DNA from: Tubulanus polymorphus
Taxonomy: Eukaryota > Nemertea > Palaeonemertea > Tubulaniformes > Tubulanidae
DNA: 64,000 nucleotides
NCBI RefSeq assembly: GCF_964204645.1
Contig: NC_134033.1
Location: 3,035,631-3,099,630, forward strand
Direction of reading: 5' to 3'
The notes beneath the pieces were generated by a model that saw nothing but the letters and a program-made list of their open reading frames with translations, was not told the DNA's origin and searched no databases. The position numbers and the translations under genes are program-made. Shown here piece after piece: positions 21,101-33,734 of the stretch; position 1 is the first letter of the stretch, and each line of letters begins with the position of its first letter.

Positions 21101-24100
21101 TAGAAAGATTTATAAAGAAGTGATATATTTCATTTTCTTCACGAAACAGAATGATGGTTATTACACGTGGACTGACGGTAAACCATTGAGCTACACAGAG
21201 TGGTATAAACCTGTTATTAATGAAACGATACCAGAAGTTATTCGAGGATTGATATCTCCGCTAAGAAAACAACCGATAAATGACGTGAATATGCCGTGTA
21301 CGGCGATGATACTGAATAATCCACGAGGATCGGCGAACTGGGTTCGATTCCCGTGTCAAATCGAGGAGACGCACACGACATTCATTTGTGAATCCGAGAG
21401 AATCGACATCAAAAACAAACACAATTCAACGATAAACGACGCGAACAATTCAACAAATACAGAACTAAATAAAACCATAGATCAAATGATTCCCGATATT
21501 ACTTTGATTAATTCAACCTGTCCAAGAGGTTGGGTAACTATTTTCGGACAATGTTATCAAATACAAACCGACTGGAAAAACAATCGAGGTTTGAATATTC
21601 GGAGTGCTAGAAAAATGTGTCACAGCATCCGCGCCGAAATAGTAAGACTCACTTCAAATACTGAAAGCGATATGAACAATTTGGTCAGCGAATTTCAATA
21701 TCGACATCAATATGGCGCTATACTGACAATGGACCGCGACGGATTTAAAGTTATCAAACCACTGGTGACCAGAAATGAAATTACGTATATTCAATCGGTT
21801 AAATGGATATTAAAACCTTTCGATGATACAAAAGATAAAGCGCATTCCGTGTTATGTACCTATAATGTAACTGGTGAAGAGTTGGCTTCTATAAGCGGTT
21901 GTAAATCGTGGCAGTTTGAATGTAACGATCAAAGATGTATCAGCGACCATCGTGTATGTGATACCATACACGACTGTCAACACGGTGAAGATGAACTCAA
22001 TTGTACGGATATCAATTTACACAGTCAGTTCCGCTGTAACGATGGACAGGTTATATCGATTAGCGGTTTCTGCGACTTTATGAGAGATTGCGTCGATGGA
22101 TCAGATGAGAACTCGTGCTATCATCCACCGTGTTTATCTACGCGATATCGCTGTTCCAATCACCAATGTATCGATAGTTATAAACGATGTGACGGACTAG
22201 CCAACTGTAAAGACGGTTCCGATGAGATCGGATGCACTGCCGAACTTTGTCAGGGTTTCTCGTGCGGGGACGGTGAATGTATTAGTTCTCAGTTGTATCG
22301 GGATGGTGTCGTGGATTGTAGCGGAAGTCTCGAAGAAGACGAACTGGTCACTAATATGACATTGAATCCCGATGTTTACTGTAATAATGGCAATCACTGT
22401 ACGACTCGTTTCACAGATCTGTGTAAGGAATCGGATGAACAAAGATGTTCGTTCAATTCTCCTCGCTGTTATTCCCGACACGAAAGGTGTATTTTAGAAA
22501 GGATGCCGATTGGTTTCCCGGTATGTAGAAATCTTGAACATATACTCGCGTGTAATGACTTCGAATGCGCGGCTGGTACTGTAAAATGTCCGGCATCTTA
22601 CTGTATACCGATCAGACACGTTTGTGACGGTCGATCCGATTGTCCTAATTCAGAAGATGAACGAAACTGCGAGACTTGGTCGTGTCCGGGAATGTTTAAA
22701 TGTGGCAGGGAGAATCGATGTATTCCGCAATCTGAAGTTTGCGACGGTGTCGTTAATTGTAAACATAACTCAGATGACGAGTCATACTGTAAGGTCACGT
22801 GTCCTGAACGTTGTAATTGCCGGGGTCATTTCATCGATTGTGAAAATGCTCTTTTATCAGATATTACTGGTCGTTTTATACAATCAACTCGGGTTTTGAT
22901 TTTGTCGAATAACCGAGTCGTATTTAACGTGTCGACGTTCAACTCTTTCATTTATCTTCGTTTTCTCGATATTTCGGACAATAATTTGTCTTACATCGTT
23001 CCAAACGCGTTTTCTAGTCTAAACAATCTATACACATTAGACCTAACTCACAACCGATTAACATCATTATCTGCTAATACATTCGCAGGTTTGATCGGTT
23101 TAAAACAACTATTTCTTATCGGAAATCCGCTGCAACATTTAGAAGACGGTAGTTTTCGAGGTCTGACGTCACTAACTAATCTTGATCTTCACGGACTTTC
23201 TATATCGGTTCTCGGTGAAAATGTATTTAAAGGTTTATCCGCATTACAGTCGTTAAATATCAGCAGTAACAAAATACATTATATTTCTAGCTATGCTTTT
23301 TCGGGATTGGTTCGACTTGAAATTTTAGACCTCGTCAACAATTTTGAAGTAATATCCGTACAAAGAAACGTTCTTGGCGATCTTACATCATTGAAATACC
23401 TCGCTTCGGATGCTTACAAATTTTGCTGCATGGCATCGAATGTTGATCGATGTCTTCCCGAAGCTGATCAATTTTCGACCTGCTCTGACCTGATGGGTAA
23501 CGCTGTACTGAGAGCCATCATCTGGATGATCGCAACTTTCAGTTTTCTCGCTAACAGTATCGTTATTGCATTTCGAGTTCAAGCTTTGCGGATGGAATCC
23601 ACCGGAACACGTAACACATCTTCAGATATCTTCATCATAAATATTGCCGGTTGTGATTTTCTGATGTCGGTCTATTTGTTTTTGATCGCAGGAGCTGACC
23701 ACGTGTTCAAAGGCGTTTATTATCTGAATTCTGAAACCTGGACGGATAGCTCATTATGTCGTCTCGCCGGGGTTATTGTCGCCGTTTCCTGCGAAGGTTC
23801 CTTGACTTTTCTCTTAATTCTAACGCGTCAGAGATATTCAAATATCGTCAACCCGTTTTCCAGAAGTCCGATTATAACTCCGAAATACGTTATCGGTATT
23901 TGCAGCATTTGTTGGCTCGTTATAAGCACAGTTTCTATTCTACCGCTGTCATCGTCGTCTTACTTCGGAGACAATTTTTACGGTACAACCGGAGTTTGTT
24001 TGCCTATGAATTTACTGACGATCGACGTCAATGGCTGGCACTATTCATTCGCTATTTTTGCCTTGTTTAATGCGGCCGTATTGGCTACGATAATGACGAC

Positions 24101-24419
24101 GTACGCTCAGATGTATAGACTCGTATCTGGGAGTAGGTCGGGTTCGGGAAGAGCTGATCCTACCGAACTTGTTTTGGCTCGAAGGAGTTTAGTAATCAAT
24201 CTTTGTAATTTATTTTGCTGGCTACCGATAATAATCGTTCAGTTTTGCGCCGTATTTTCGGTCGAGATACCGAACCAGGTGGCCGCTTGGCTGGCCGTTC
24301 TATTTTTACCGATCAACTCGTCTCTGAATCCGCTTCTTTATACAATTCTAACTATCGATATGAAATCTATTCGCGAACGCAATAAACGACGACTAGGATT
24401 GACGACATCCAGTAAATAA
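18185..24419 (+). CDS. CUB/C-type lectin/LDLa/LRR 7TM receptor, copy A (intact)
   Basis: Exons are 18185-19411, 19713-21068 and 21150-24419. Donors are GTAAG, acceptors end in CAG, and both introns are phase 0, giving about 1950 aa. The ATG at 18185 gives MQRMKALFVVLLIACGDC, a signal peptide; the ATG at 18194 is equally possible. Domains by approximate residue: CUB 41-147 (Cys41, 69, 95, 110; SPNYPS motif), CUB-like segments to 775 (second SPNYPG motif), C-type lectin-like 780-942 split by intron 2 (WENAEIYCRQ, IGLKWKNDGYYTW), a second lectin-like domain 983-1098, LDLa repeats 1110-1410 (CDG..DC.DGSDE.GC type, some lacking cysteines), LRRNT plus about seven LRRs 1412-1600, a Cys-rich hinge (YKFCCM), and 7TM 1647-1932. 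TM2 has the LGR-like DFLMSVYL and TM7 has NPLLY; the TM3 end reads RQRY rather than DRY. LDLa-LRR-7TM order is known from GRL101/RXFP receptors; ligand unknown. Likely a plasma-membrane receptor. Confidence 0.9.
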
Positions 24420-24870
24420 ACCACAGTTTGACACGAGTCCCCGTATAATGTTTGCCTATCTATAAATCGGGTTTGAACTTTGAAATCCTAAAACTCGGTT
24501 TGAGTTCGTTTGGAGTCACGTGACCGCATTAGGTGAACGAATACAATGATTCACAATAAATAAGTTTCCAGCTTCTAGGCGCCATCTTGTGGCGGTCCCT
24601 CGAGATCCCCATTGTTGCGATAATTTGCGCTCATTTTTGAAACATAAGTTTGGATTGACTATCCTACAGCTCTGCAGTTTACTGAAATTAAATCATGGTG
24701 ATTAGACATTTTGACTCCACAAAATGTCTTCTCGCCATGATTCATGTGACGTGTGGAGCTCCTTAGTTTATTCCGGAAGAGTTTGAGTCTTCCGGTCGAT
24801 TTGGGTTGGTTTAATCGGCACGGTAGCAATCAGAGCAATTGCGAAAGGGCGACATAAAAAAAAATACAAA
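24420..24870 (+). other. 3' flank of receptor A, shared with copy C
   Basis: AATAAA at 24555-24560 is the likely polyadenylation signal, 136 bases after the stop. The flank matches the sequence after copy C (52556-52990), including GCGCCATCTTGTGGCGGT and TCATGTGACGTGTGGAGCTCC, but not the sequence after B. In C the AATAAA is altered to AATTAAA. Confidence 0.75.
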
Positions 24871-24929
24871 TACTTAAAATTCTACCGGACGATTCAAAGC
24901 GTGTTAGACCAGGGAGTGATCTCAAGGAC

Positions 24930-25560
24930 GTTCAATTTCATGTAGAAATGCTGAATACGTCAGTATCCGCTAAGCTTTAGATTGTGGTCAAAGTGCTCAA
25001 CTTGGGCTACACATAACTATTTGTAAGCTGGATTTGACCAATGTTAAGTAGGATTGATCCTCGAACTGATTCACTTCGAATCGAACGTTTTACAATTCAA
25101 TTTAATTTCGTGATTTCAAAGGCCGAGGACAATAATAACAGGACACGATATAAACAGATTACGTCATGGTTCAATGGACACGACGACCACCACTGGCTAG
25201 ATATAATACCAGGCTGACCCTGTACATCTTAACTTCAATATCTTAGCGAATATATTTCACTGTATGAAGTAGATCGCGTTGAAATGATATGTTTATGCAA
25301 CGCCTCAAATCCTTTTGAAAATAACATGAATTAGATGAAACACTAGTTTGCAATACTTTCATTAAATCGAATTTTCATTGTCTATAACCCGAATTATCAT
25401 CCATGTTAATTCGAAGAAAAATTTTTAAGAGCGTTTTCAGTTGATTCTATGAAGTTTATGTAAATTAGGAACTTCGATGTTTAATAACAACTAGAGAAAT
25501 TTATTACAATTTTTATTGTAATGAATGAATATCTAAATCACTTACCAGCTCAAAAACTCG
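24930..25560 (-). repeat. exon-like repeat family, partial minus copy
   Basis: It matches 4965-5480 inverted and 44930-45560 in the same orientation: GGCCGAGGACAATAATAACAGG, GGTTCAATGGACACGACGACC, CACTGGCTAGAT.TAATACCAGGCTGACCCTGT. The exon-like units are absent on this copy. Confidence 0.7.
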
Positions 25561-26570
25561 GAAAATCTCCCATTACGAACCCGCTTGCTTCTATTCGTCT
25601 TTATCAATATAGTACATTTGCATTGAATTAGACCGTACGGTGCTGCCACCGAGGTATAGTGTCGTTTCTGTGAACCAAATGGCAGCTTTTTCAATCGAGA
25701 GGTTTACAGTTATGGGTCTAGAGGGACCAAAGGTGTTAGGGTCCAGTGCTTGCATGCTCGAATCCTAATATTTGCAATCGTGTCGGATTTTTCCAAGTCC
25801 AGCGGATTGGCGCGTGTAAATTCATAAACCGTCCAAACTGACCGATTCAAACGTCTCGAATATGAGAAAGAGTCACCACAAGTGATAAAAGTCGATATTA
25901 CTCATTCGAAGAAAACTCATTGTAGAAACAACGATGAAATAAACAAAGCAGGGCCAAGCCCAATGGGCTTCATTTGAATCAACTTTTGATTGTTGCTAAA
26001 AATTTCATGAAACGATCGAAAGGTTTTAACGTCAATCATATTTATTTTCATACAACAATTATAGAAAATGCCAGATAACGTGCTGGAGGAATCATAATGT
26101 AAGTTTCTCTGTAAGAAACTCTACTCTATTTTACGATAGGACCTTAATTAAATCGCTATCACATGAAGCACTGAATAATATACAACGGTGAAAAGGTTGC
26201 TATTAACTAAACTTATTAACAATTGTAGAGTAATAACATGATGATGAACATGTAATGTCGTTTTATTCTTATGACAACTATTATACGTTGCTAAATGACA
26301 GGTATTATACTGAAAGAATTTATCATATATCGAAGTTCATCATGATCAAACACATCCATCTTTAATTTCTTTAATAACATTATTTCTATTAGAAAAATAT
26401 TATTTTGCAATCTTTACCGCGTCTTAACAAAGATTTTCAAACATAATAGATTCGCGTGAAATAAATATTCTGACGTTTTTTCTTCCAGCTTTGAAAAACA
26501 TAAAAAAATAATTATACTATCAATGAAAAATAAACAATGATATCGATGATTTTAAGTTTATAACTGTTTT
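25561..26570. other. non-coding, nothing recognised
   Basis: AT-rich sequence between the repeat copy and the possible promoter. Short frames only. Confidence 0.4.
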
Positions 26571-26576
26571 ACATTC

Positions 26577-26645
26577 GTATAAATAGTATCAACCCGATTT
26601 TATTCTCCAGAGCACCCCTAAAACAATTAATACAAAATGCCAGGT
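26577..26645 (+). promoter_or_regulatory. possible TATA promoter with tiny first coding exon
   Basis: TATAAATAG at about 26578 is followed about 30 bases later by CCAGAGCACC. An ATG at 26637 in the context ACAAAATGCCAG is followed immediately by a GTGAGT donor (phase 1). This is the layout of a small gene with a very short first coding exon. I did not find a convincing second exon before 28.6 kb, so it may be a decayed gene or coincidence. Confidence 0.3.
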
Positions 26646-27639
26646 GAGTGCTCAATGAATTATAAGTTCTTCTAACATTTGGGTTCTATTTAAAAAACAG
26701 CCCAACCATGGGACGTATACTATAGGACAATTTACTAATTAACACTGTTCATATATTCCTCATTTATCAAGGAACAGTTCATCTATATTAGACAGGACCT
26801 TAATCAGATCGGTATTTTATGAACCACTGAAAACCACAACATTGAAAACCAGAGAAATGGTAAAATGCGAAAATAGTTTGTCGTATGAATTGAATCGTCG
26901 AAACTTAATTCAATCGTGGACGTATGAACTAGTTTATGAGTCTATTGATAGATAAATACCACAACCGGTGACAATTCTATGGATAATCAGCCCCGGTTTG
27001 AACCTCGAAATCCTAAAACTTGGTTGAGTTCGTTTGGAGTCACGTGACCGCATAAGATGAACGAATACTATGAGATAAGTTTACGGCAGGGCAAAATTAC
27101 TCCGATTATCATAAGTACCGTACATTTTGGTTTTTTGTTATATCTAATTCACAACTTGCTTGAATTGGTAGTAATTTTACCGGAGTCGTGTTTTCCAAAT
27201 TACTAACTCGTAAAAACCTTTAAAATTATTTCTAACTGAGAAGGATTAATCTTACACTTAATATCTAATACTTTAACATCTATATCCCCAAGATTCTTGC
27301 GTAAATATAAGCAGGTCTGATTGGAGCGAGAGGGAATCATCCGTTTGAAACTAGGATTTAGGGTTTCATGGATACAAAATTCCCCTAATTCGAAGGCGTT
27401 ATATTTCTAAATAGTAATCTACGATTCAACCTTCAAACATTTGAAAAATCGTCAATTAGTCAATTAGTTCCGAAAGAAGAATTGAGTTTAACAATGATTT
27501 AAGTCACTCGATGAAAATGATACGGATTAAGAATTCATGTCTCTCGCGAGGACGCTGTTAGTTAGATTTATCAATATTAACTGTTTCTACCACGAGAGAC
27601 GAAGCACCTCCCACCAGAAATATAACATCGTAATGCATA

Positions 27640-28085
27640 AACACAGTTGATTGGGGAATATTGCGATAGAACACGTTCCCAAATGTTTTGATACTTTCTC
27701 AGTTTGTATCAAAAATATTGCCAATTTCTGGTCCTTGAGTCCTGAAAAATGATAAATTTACAGCGCAAAATCGTACAAACGTGTCAATTATACTTCTAAA
27801 CACTTTATTTGCGGACCAGTTTATGAATTGAGCGTGGGCCATAGAGCGCTATATCCGCCTGTGATCTCGACTTTCAATTTATTACGTAAGCTATTCGTGA
27901 ACAAAATGCGGCCGGCGCACAATAGAAACTTCGCTCTATGTATTCTTTCATTACCACCGACAAAGAGGACCGATATTTCGCAAATTGGATTCGGGAGGTT
28001 TAAACCTCCCAAGGTCAAATGACTAAAATTGTGACCTTCGTGGAGATTATCTAAAAAGCCGATGGTAATCAAATTTAGCAGAACT
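27640..28085 (+). repeat. left arm of a long inverted repeat between receptors A and B
   Basis: It matches the reverse complement of 33735-34160 with many small differences. Shared blocks include TTTGATACTTTCTCAGTTTGTATCAAAAATATTG, CGTACAAACGTGTC, AAACACTTTATTT, GGCCATAGA and a perfect 18-bp palindrome GGGAGGTTTAAACCTCCC (27993-28010). Confidence 0.85.
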
Positions 28086-30010
28086 TTTTACCCAAACGTT
28101 CAATGGTTTGAAAATCTTTCAATGGCATTCCTAAGTATTTGATGAAAGTTGAGAAATCATAAGATATTCATATAACCATGGACTCTAAAACCTAAATCGT
28201 TTAAGAGTCCCTGATATAAAAAAAAACTTCGCATAACGAAGAAGCAAAAATTCGAATCTGATTCATCTGTTTGGAATTGATTCTTATGAAATGGAAACAA
28301 ATGTGTGAGCACTACTCATTGATTCGTTCATTATTGTACAATATGTTTTATTTGTTGACCGTAAGACGTTGACATTATGTCAATTTCATTCAATTTACTT
28401 TGCGGCTTTACAACGGCTATTTCACTGGTTCTGCGTGATGAGATAATTCTGATTAAAGTTATTGTATTAATTTCTACATGTATATACGTAATGATACTCT
28501 TTCTGAATAAAAGATGCACGTTATTCGAATCCCCACCATTGTTCTCTACAATGTACGTTAATCAAACTCACGATAAAACCAGAGCCAAAACCATGGACTC
28601 AAAAACGAAGAATCCGTGGTCAAACATACAATTCTAATTTCCCCGTTAGTTCACTGATGCCGTCAGTTTCTATCGAATGCAAGGATTCTAGCCAGCAGAG
28701 AGGCGCATGTACACATCCATTGGCATACTTAGTTATAGTACAACATAAACAATAATCAAGGTTCGAGCCAATGTCAGAAACTAGAATATGTTCTTTCATC
28801 AAATACAAATAACTCAGCAGTAGTCAGTTAGTTGAATTTGTTTGACTTGTTTTATATTTCATCAATCAATCTATTTCATTTTATCATAAAGTACAAACTA
28901 AACGCTTGAATAGCTTATAACACGACCAGGTATGAATTAGAATAGATTGGCTTAATATTTCGAATGCAAATTTGGCGATTAAGCAATCGGAAATTCGAAG
29001 TGCTTGAGAAATTTTTCAATACGCCCATTACTTCGAATAGCGATAAGTTCATTGACACATGTGACAATTGTTTTGTTACTTTCGATAGCGATTCGAATAA
29101 GCTATGCGACAGCTAACGACAGCACAATCGCAATATCAACAGAAGTTAATTTTATCCTACATGATGAGGCTAAATTCAGTGAAAACGATCGTGTTCTGAA
29201 ATATATATTTTCCTGGATACATTTTGTTTATTGTAGCTATTCTATGCGGTTTTATACATTAAGCTGCTATAACATATTGACCGTTTTCAAGAACCCAAAA
29301 ATTACAATTTTCTGGAAATCTGTTTTTTTTCAAAAACAACCCAAACCCGAAATTGTGTACAGTTAGTACGCAGCGTATATACTGTCGGATAAGAGAATAT
29401 TGAAAAAACATAGAAAAAGTTCAGTGAAAGAAAATAAGCTCGGCAGTGACAAATTGTCATTTCATCCCCTTCACGTGATTAATTGATGCCCAAATATGTT
29501 CTACCGTGAAAACTCTGCATTTAGCATCAAACGAATTTTTGTATACGTATCTCAGGATGCATGCTCTTCAAAAAGGTAGCCTATTAGGAAAAAACTTACC
29601 CGGTAAAATCCTAATTTGTCCTAAACGATATTCCAACTATTATTTTGTTAATTATTCAACTATCATCACTAACTGGGTAAGTTAGTTGAACTTGCATAAA
29701 GATATATAATTAGGGACACATCAATTTCACACCATTCAATATCATAAGGGAACAAAATTCTTAGAAACTTGGTTAATGGTAGTTCTTAAGACTAGGTTTT
29801 GTTTCCGGAATTTACTAAATGTACCAATTCTAATAATTCACTCATTGAAGCTTCTATACATTAGAAGCGAAAGCTCGTGCGTCGAAATAAATAGTTAACC
29901 TTTAAAGTACTACTCGTCTCTTCATTTAAATTCAAATAATATAAGTCTTTATTGATTCTTTTTTGATGGAATATGCATAACTTTTCTGGGCAAATTTCTA
30001 TATTCTGTCA
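28086..30010. other. non-coding interior, short frames and small hairpins
   Basis: An imperfect hairpin at 28170-28208 (ACCATGGACTCTAAAAC with its near-complement) recurs in better form at 30014-30060. The 120-codon frame at 29004-29366 has a hydrophobic N-terminal stretch but no domain and a composition like its surroundings; I do not call it a gene. Nothing else is supported. Confidence 0.4.
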
Positions 30011-30013
30011 AGT

Positions 30014-30060
30014 CATGGACTCTAAAACGATTTAGACATTAAAACGTTTTAGAGTCCATG
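30014..30060. repeat. perfect 16-bp inverted repeat, recurring hairpin
   Basis: CATGGACTCTAAAACG (30014-30029) and its exact reverse complement (30045-30060) are separated by 15 bases. Related half- or full-hairpins occur at about 28170, 28592, 33418 and 41866, so this is a small dispersed repeat, possibly a very short MITE. Confidence 0.8.
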
Positions 30061-31090
30061 GTCAAGGTATTTTGGCTATAACGAATATAACTAACTCCCT
30101 GGGGCAACGATGTGGCTGATGAAATGATCTCTCCCATTGTAATCCCACCATTTAATTACTCATTGTATAACAATTCTCACAATTAAGCCTCGGACTCTTA
30201 AACGAATTATGAGTGCATGCTCATTTGTTTAGTATAGTGCATGCTTTAGCTCTGATCAGGGAAGTGTGCTTCCCTGCTCTGATATAGAGCATATTGTCTT
30301 GATTTAGAACATGTATGCATAAACTCTAGGCTGCAAAGAAATACGTTTTCGGCGGCTCTAATCGAGTTAAATCTTTCGTGATAGATTAACACAGAGAGGC
30401 GGCACCCAATCGCTGCTTATTGACATTAGGCACAAGTCACTGTTATGTTCATTAGTAAAACTAATATAGAATGAATAAGTGAGGAGGGAAAATGTATAAA
30501 TTAAATTTATAAATGAATTTATAAGAATTTAGCATGCATCGGAGTGCACTCAAATTGGATTATTACAAAATAACTCACTTCAAAATTTATGATATTGTTT
30601 CATTGATATTTATTACTTTAAAGCAATTCACTTTAAGAACTTTGGTCAACAATAAGTCTGTCCTGCAAATCAAATCATCGGGAGACAAAATACTGTTTCA
30701 AAAAATTATATTGCTAATACATTCCTAATCTTAACCTCTCGCCATAAACCTACTGGATTTAGGGCCTGGGGCATTTTAGATGGTTGTAGGTAAAAATCCC
30801 CTAGGTGAAATCCTCACTTGGCGATTTTTCAAGAACATTTGAAAGCACGATATTTATTCAAACATATTCATCCACAATACAACTGCAATATATATTTAGC
30901 TGTGCATTGATCTCTTTTGTTGAAATAAATCTTTGAATAAATTCATAGAATAAATGAAATTAATGAACTTTTTATTCATACTATCTTTTCATATTTTATT
31001 CATACTATCTTTTAATTCGAACTAAATAACTCTTGTTGTATAGTATGCTTATGATATGGTTCGATTTACGTATCAATATTTTCATGTTGA
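30061..31090. other. non-coding, nothing recognised
   Basis: AT-rich, short frames only. Confidence 0.4.
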
Positions 31091-31150
31091 CGGGGGCCTG
31101 ATGATGGCTAATAGCATTAGCCGAAACATTGCTCGTAGAACATTTGATTT
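31080..31150 (+). ncRNA. hammerhead-ribozyme-like motif
   Basis: CTGATGA (31098-31104) is followed by a 7-bp stem with a 3-base loop (GGCTAAT AGC ATTAGCC), then GAAAC (31123-31127), a short loop and GTA (31135-31137). The bases outside can pair (ATGTT upstream with AACAT downstream). That is the order of the hammerhead core: CUGAUGA, stem II, GAAA, short stem III, NUH. One extra T between CTGATGA and stem II departs from the consensus. Hammerheads with very short stem III are known from Penelope-like retroelements; no reverse transcriptase is seen here. Confidence 0.35.
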
Positions 31151-33734
31151 TTAGCTGAATTCATTGTGGGATTTGTCTCGTTATTCACCATACACGGTTA
31201 TTGTGTATTTTCTTCTCATTTTCATGTTGGTTTTGAACAACTTAAATTTTGCGATTCTAATCCCTTATTAACTTTAGATGACAGTAATACCTTCAATTTA
31301 CATGTAAAATATGATCACTGCTGAAAGTGTAATAAGGAATATATATTTACTCCAGTGACAATATTTTGATTCAAAGATTTAATTCAATCATCTAGTCCGA
31401 GTCTGTATGGTAAAACTTCTGGCTAACCAAGAGCTAACCGAATACCGACAATAGAAGGTGGTCGCTTAAAAATTAGTTAATTTATGCAACAGGAATCTAT
31501 CTTGATTTCAAGGGCACTTCAATTAATCGTTTCAATAGTGACCACTGTAAATTAGCCAGTAGTTTAAATGACCGAATTCAATCAACCGATTCGTATCCTA
31601 AGAATGAGAATTGTATCTAACCACAGTAGTTAATCTTCATCAAACGTTCGGTCATCATATTATACATCTATACATCATTACTATCATCTTCAGTTAATAG
31701 AAGTGCAATAAAATCTAGAATCTATGAGTTGAGTTTTTTTTGAACATAATAAATTGTGTTGATTTTATGTTAGTTAAATCAAATATTGGGAATATTTTAC
31801 CGGGGGATTTTTACTTTGGGGATAATAAGCTAAATTATTTTATATCATCGGTTTTCATTAAGAAAAAAAAAACAACTATTAATCTTAACTACACTTATAT
31901 TCCTTTTGGAGCATTGAGATTCTTTCATTGAATTTAATATGTTATTTCGTACAATAGTTCATCACAGTGCGTCATTCACGCTTAAATGTACAAAACTTCT
32001 TTACAGAGTTCAAAATATAAACCAACAATCTCATCTCAAGCATGTACTAGCGCTGACGTTATGGGATAAAACCAAGTCTCGATTCTTGCCTAAAATGTGG
32101 GTACATTCATTCATATCAGGACTAAAATACGCTTATATGAATATCTTGCATGATATCATTTTACATTACGGGTGTCTCATAGGCCTGGTTTTACTTGTAC
32201 ATTGTCATCAATTGATTAAACATCCCAAGTAACTTCTTTATTTACTTATGGCTTAATCACTGGTATTCAATAGCTAGTCGGCTATAGAAAGACTAACCCG
32301 ATAAAATTCCATTAACCGTTCGTCCAGAGTCGAACACTCGCGCGTTAATTCGCAACGATTTTAAAGAAAGAAAATGATTGCATGAAATCTACTTTTCGTA
32401 TCAATCGGCGTCCAATCTGTTAAACCATCCTAAACACAGTAGTGTAGTAGTTTGTGTCTATTTGCTTTTGCTGATGTCATTTAACATAACAATGGAAATG
32501 TATTCGTTTATTTGGAAATTATATGAAGATATGGAGTAATCATGTGACAAATCAAATTATTACTGCAAGGCAAAACATAGCGCACTTCAGATATATGATA
32601 TGGCCTTAAAGACTTTTCATATAATAACAGTCCAGTTTAACGTCTATTGATATGAATAGTCCAGTTTTGATATGACTGTCGCAACAGTTGGAATAAAACC
32701 TATGAAATATAGGGGCATTTATCTCATGAAATTTAGATTTGAGATAATTGTATTGTATTGTATGAGGATTAAACACTTGAATGGCTGGTGATTATTTGTG
32801 ATGAAGTTATCAGTGAGATGGACTGTTGATGTAGCCTTGATTGAGGCACTCGGGTCAGATAATATTTTTAGATAAAACAGTGCATTTGTTAAAGCAGAAC
32901 ACATGATTTTAAACTAAATATAAGTAGCTAAACCGTTAATTTTCATTCCTAACTTTTCATCACTCCCGATTATCAAATATATTTCAACAGTTTGATTAAC
33001 GGATAGTTGCAGTTAACAACATTTCCATCTGATAGAGAAGGTATACAGGTATACAGAGGAACAAGAAAAGAACATCCAACTAGACACTGAAAAATCTTTA
33101 TTCGGGTTTTTTACCAGGGGCCTTTACCTTGGGGTATATTTAACTAGGGGATTTTTTAATGAAAGGGACCTTTACGGGGCGAGTTTTTACCCGATCACAT
33201 CGATTATTGAATGACATGTTCGATAAATCATGACAAAAACTGGTATCACTGGTACAATTTGCTAATTTTCGCTGTTCGGGTGGTTCTGTAGACTATTGGC
33301 TATACCGTTGGTAACTGACTAGCTATTTGTATCACTGATCGGACTGTGAAAATATAGCTTTGACAAAACCACAACGAGAAATGAAGCAAATGCAATATTT
33401 TACTCGAAAACGAGCTTAACCATGGAATCAGTAACGTTTTTTTACATTCCATGGCTGAAATGACGCTATTGAAAAAATCAATGAGAAATACTGCCTCCGA
33501 TTTTTATGACGAAAATATTGGAATGAATTCCGAACAGAATCCAATCAGGTTGTTCTTATTGGTATTGTGTATACATTTCATTTATTAGATATTTCAAGTA
33601 ATTCGTGTAATTAGGAAAGACTCGATCCAATAATGGGTTTTTCTTTCGGTTTTACGTAATTTACAACTTACCAAATATGGACTACATGGTTTGACATTAA
33701 AACCAGTGAGCATTATGGTATCAAGTTCAACAAA
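31151..33734. other. non-coding, nothing firm
   Basis: AT-rich. Short frames at 31740-32232 have no recognisable content. A G/T-rich patch of TTTACC.GGGG words lies near 33100-33190, with weaker echoes near 30790 and 31800; I could not define a repeat unit. Confidence 0.35.

Noticed and set aside
29004-29366. A small secreted-protein gene
   Set aside because: Hydrophobic start but no domain, no cysteine pattern, no splice or promoter support, and composition like the AT-rich surroundings.
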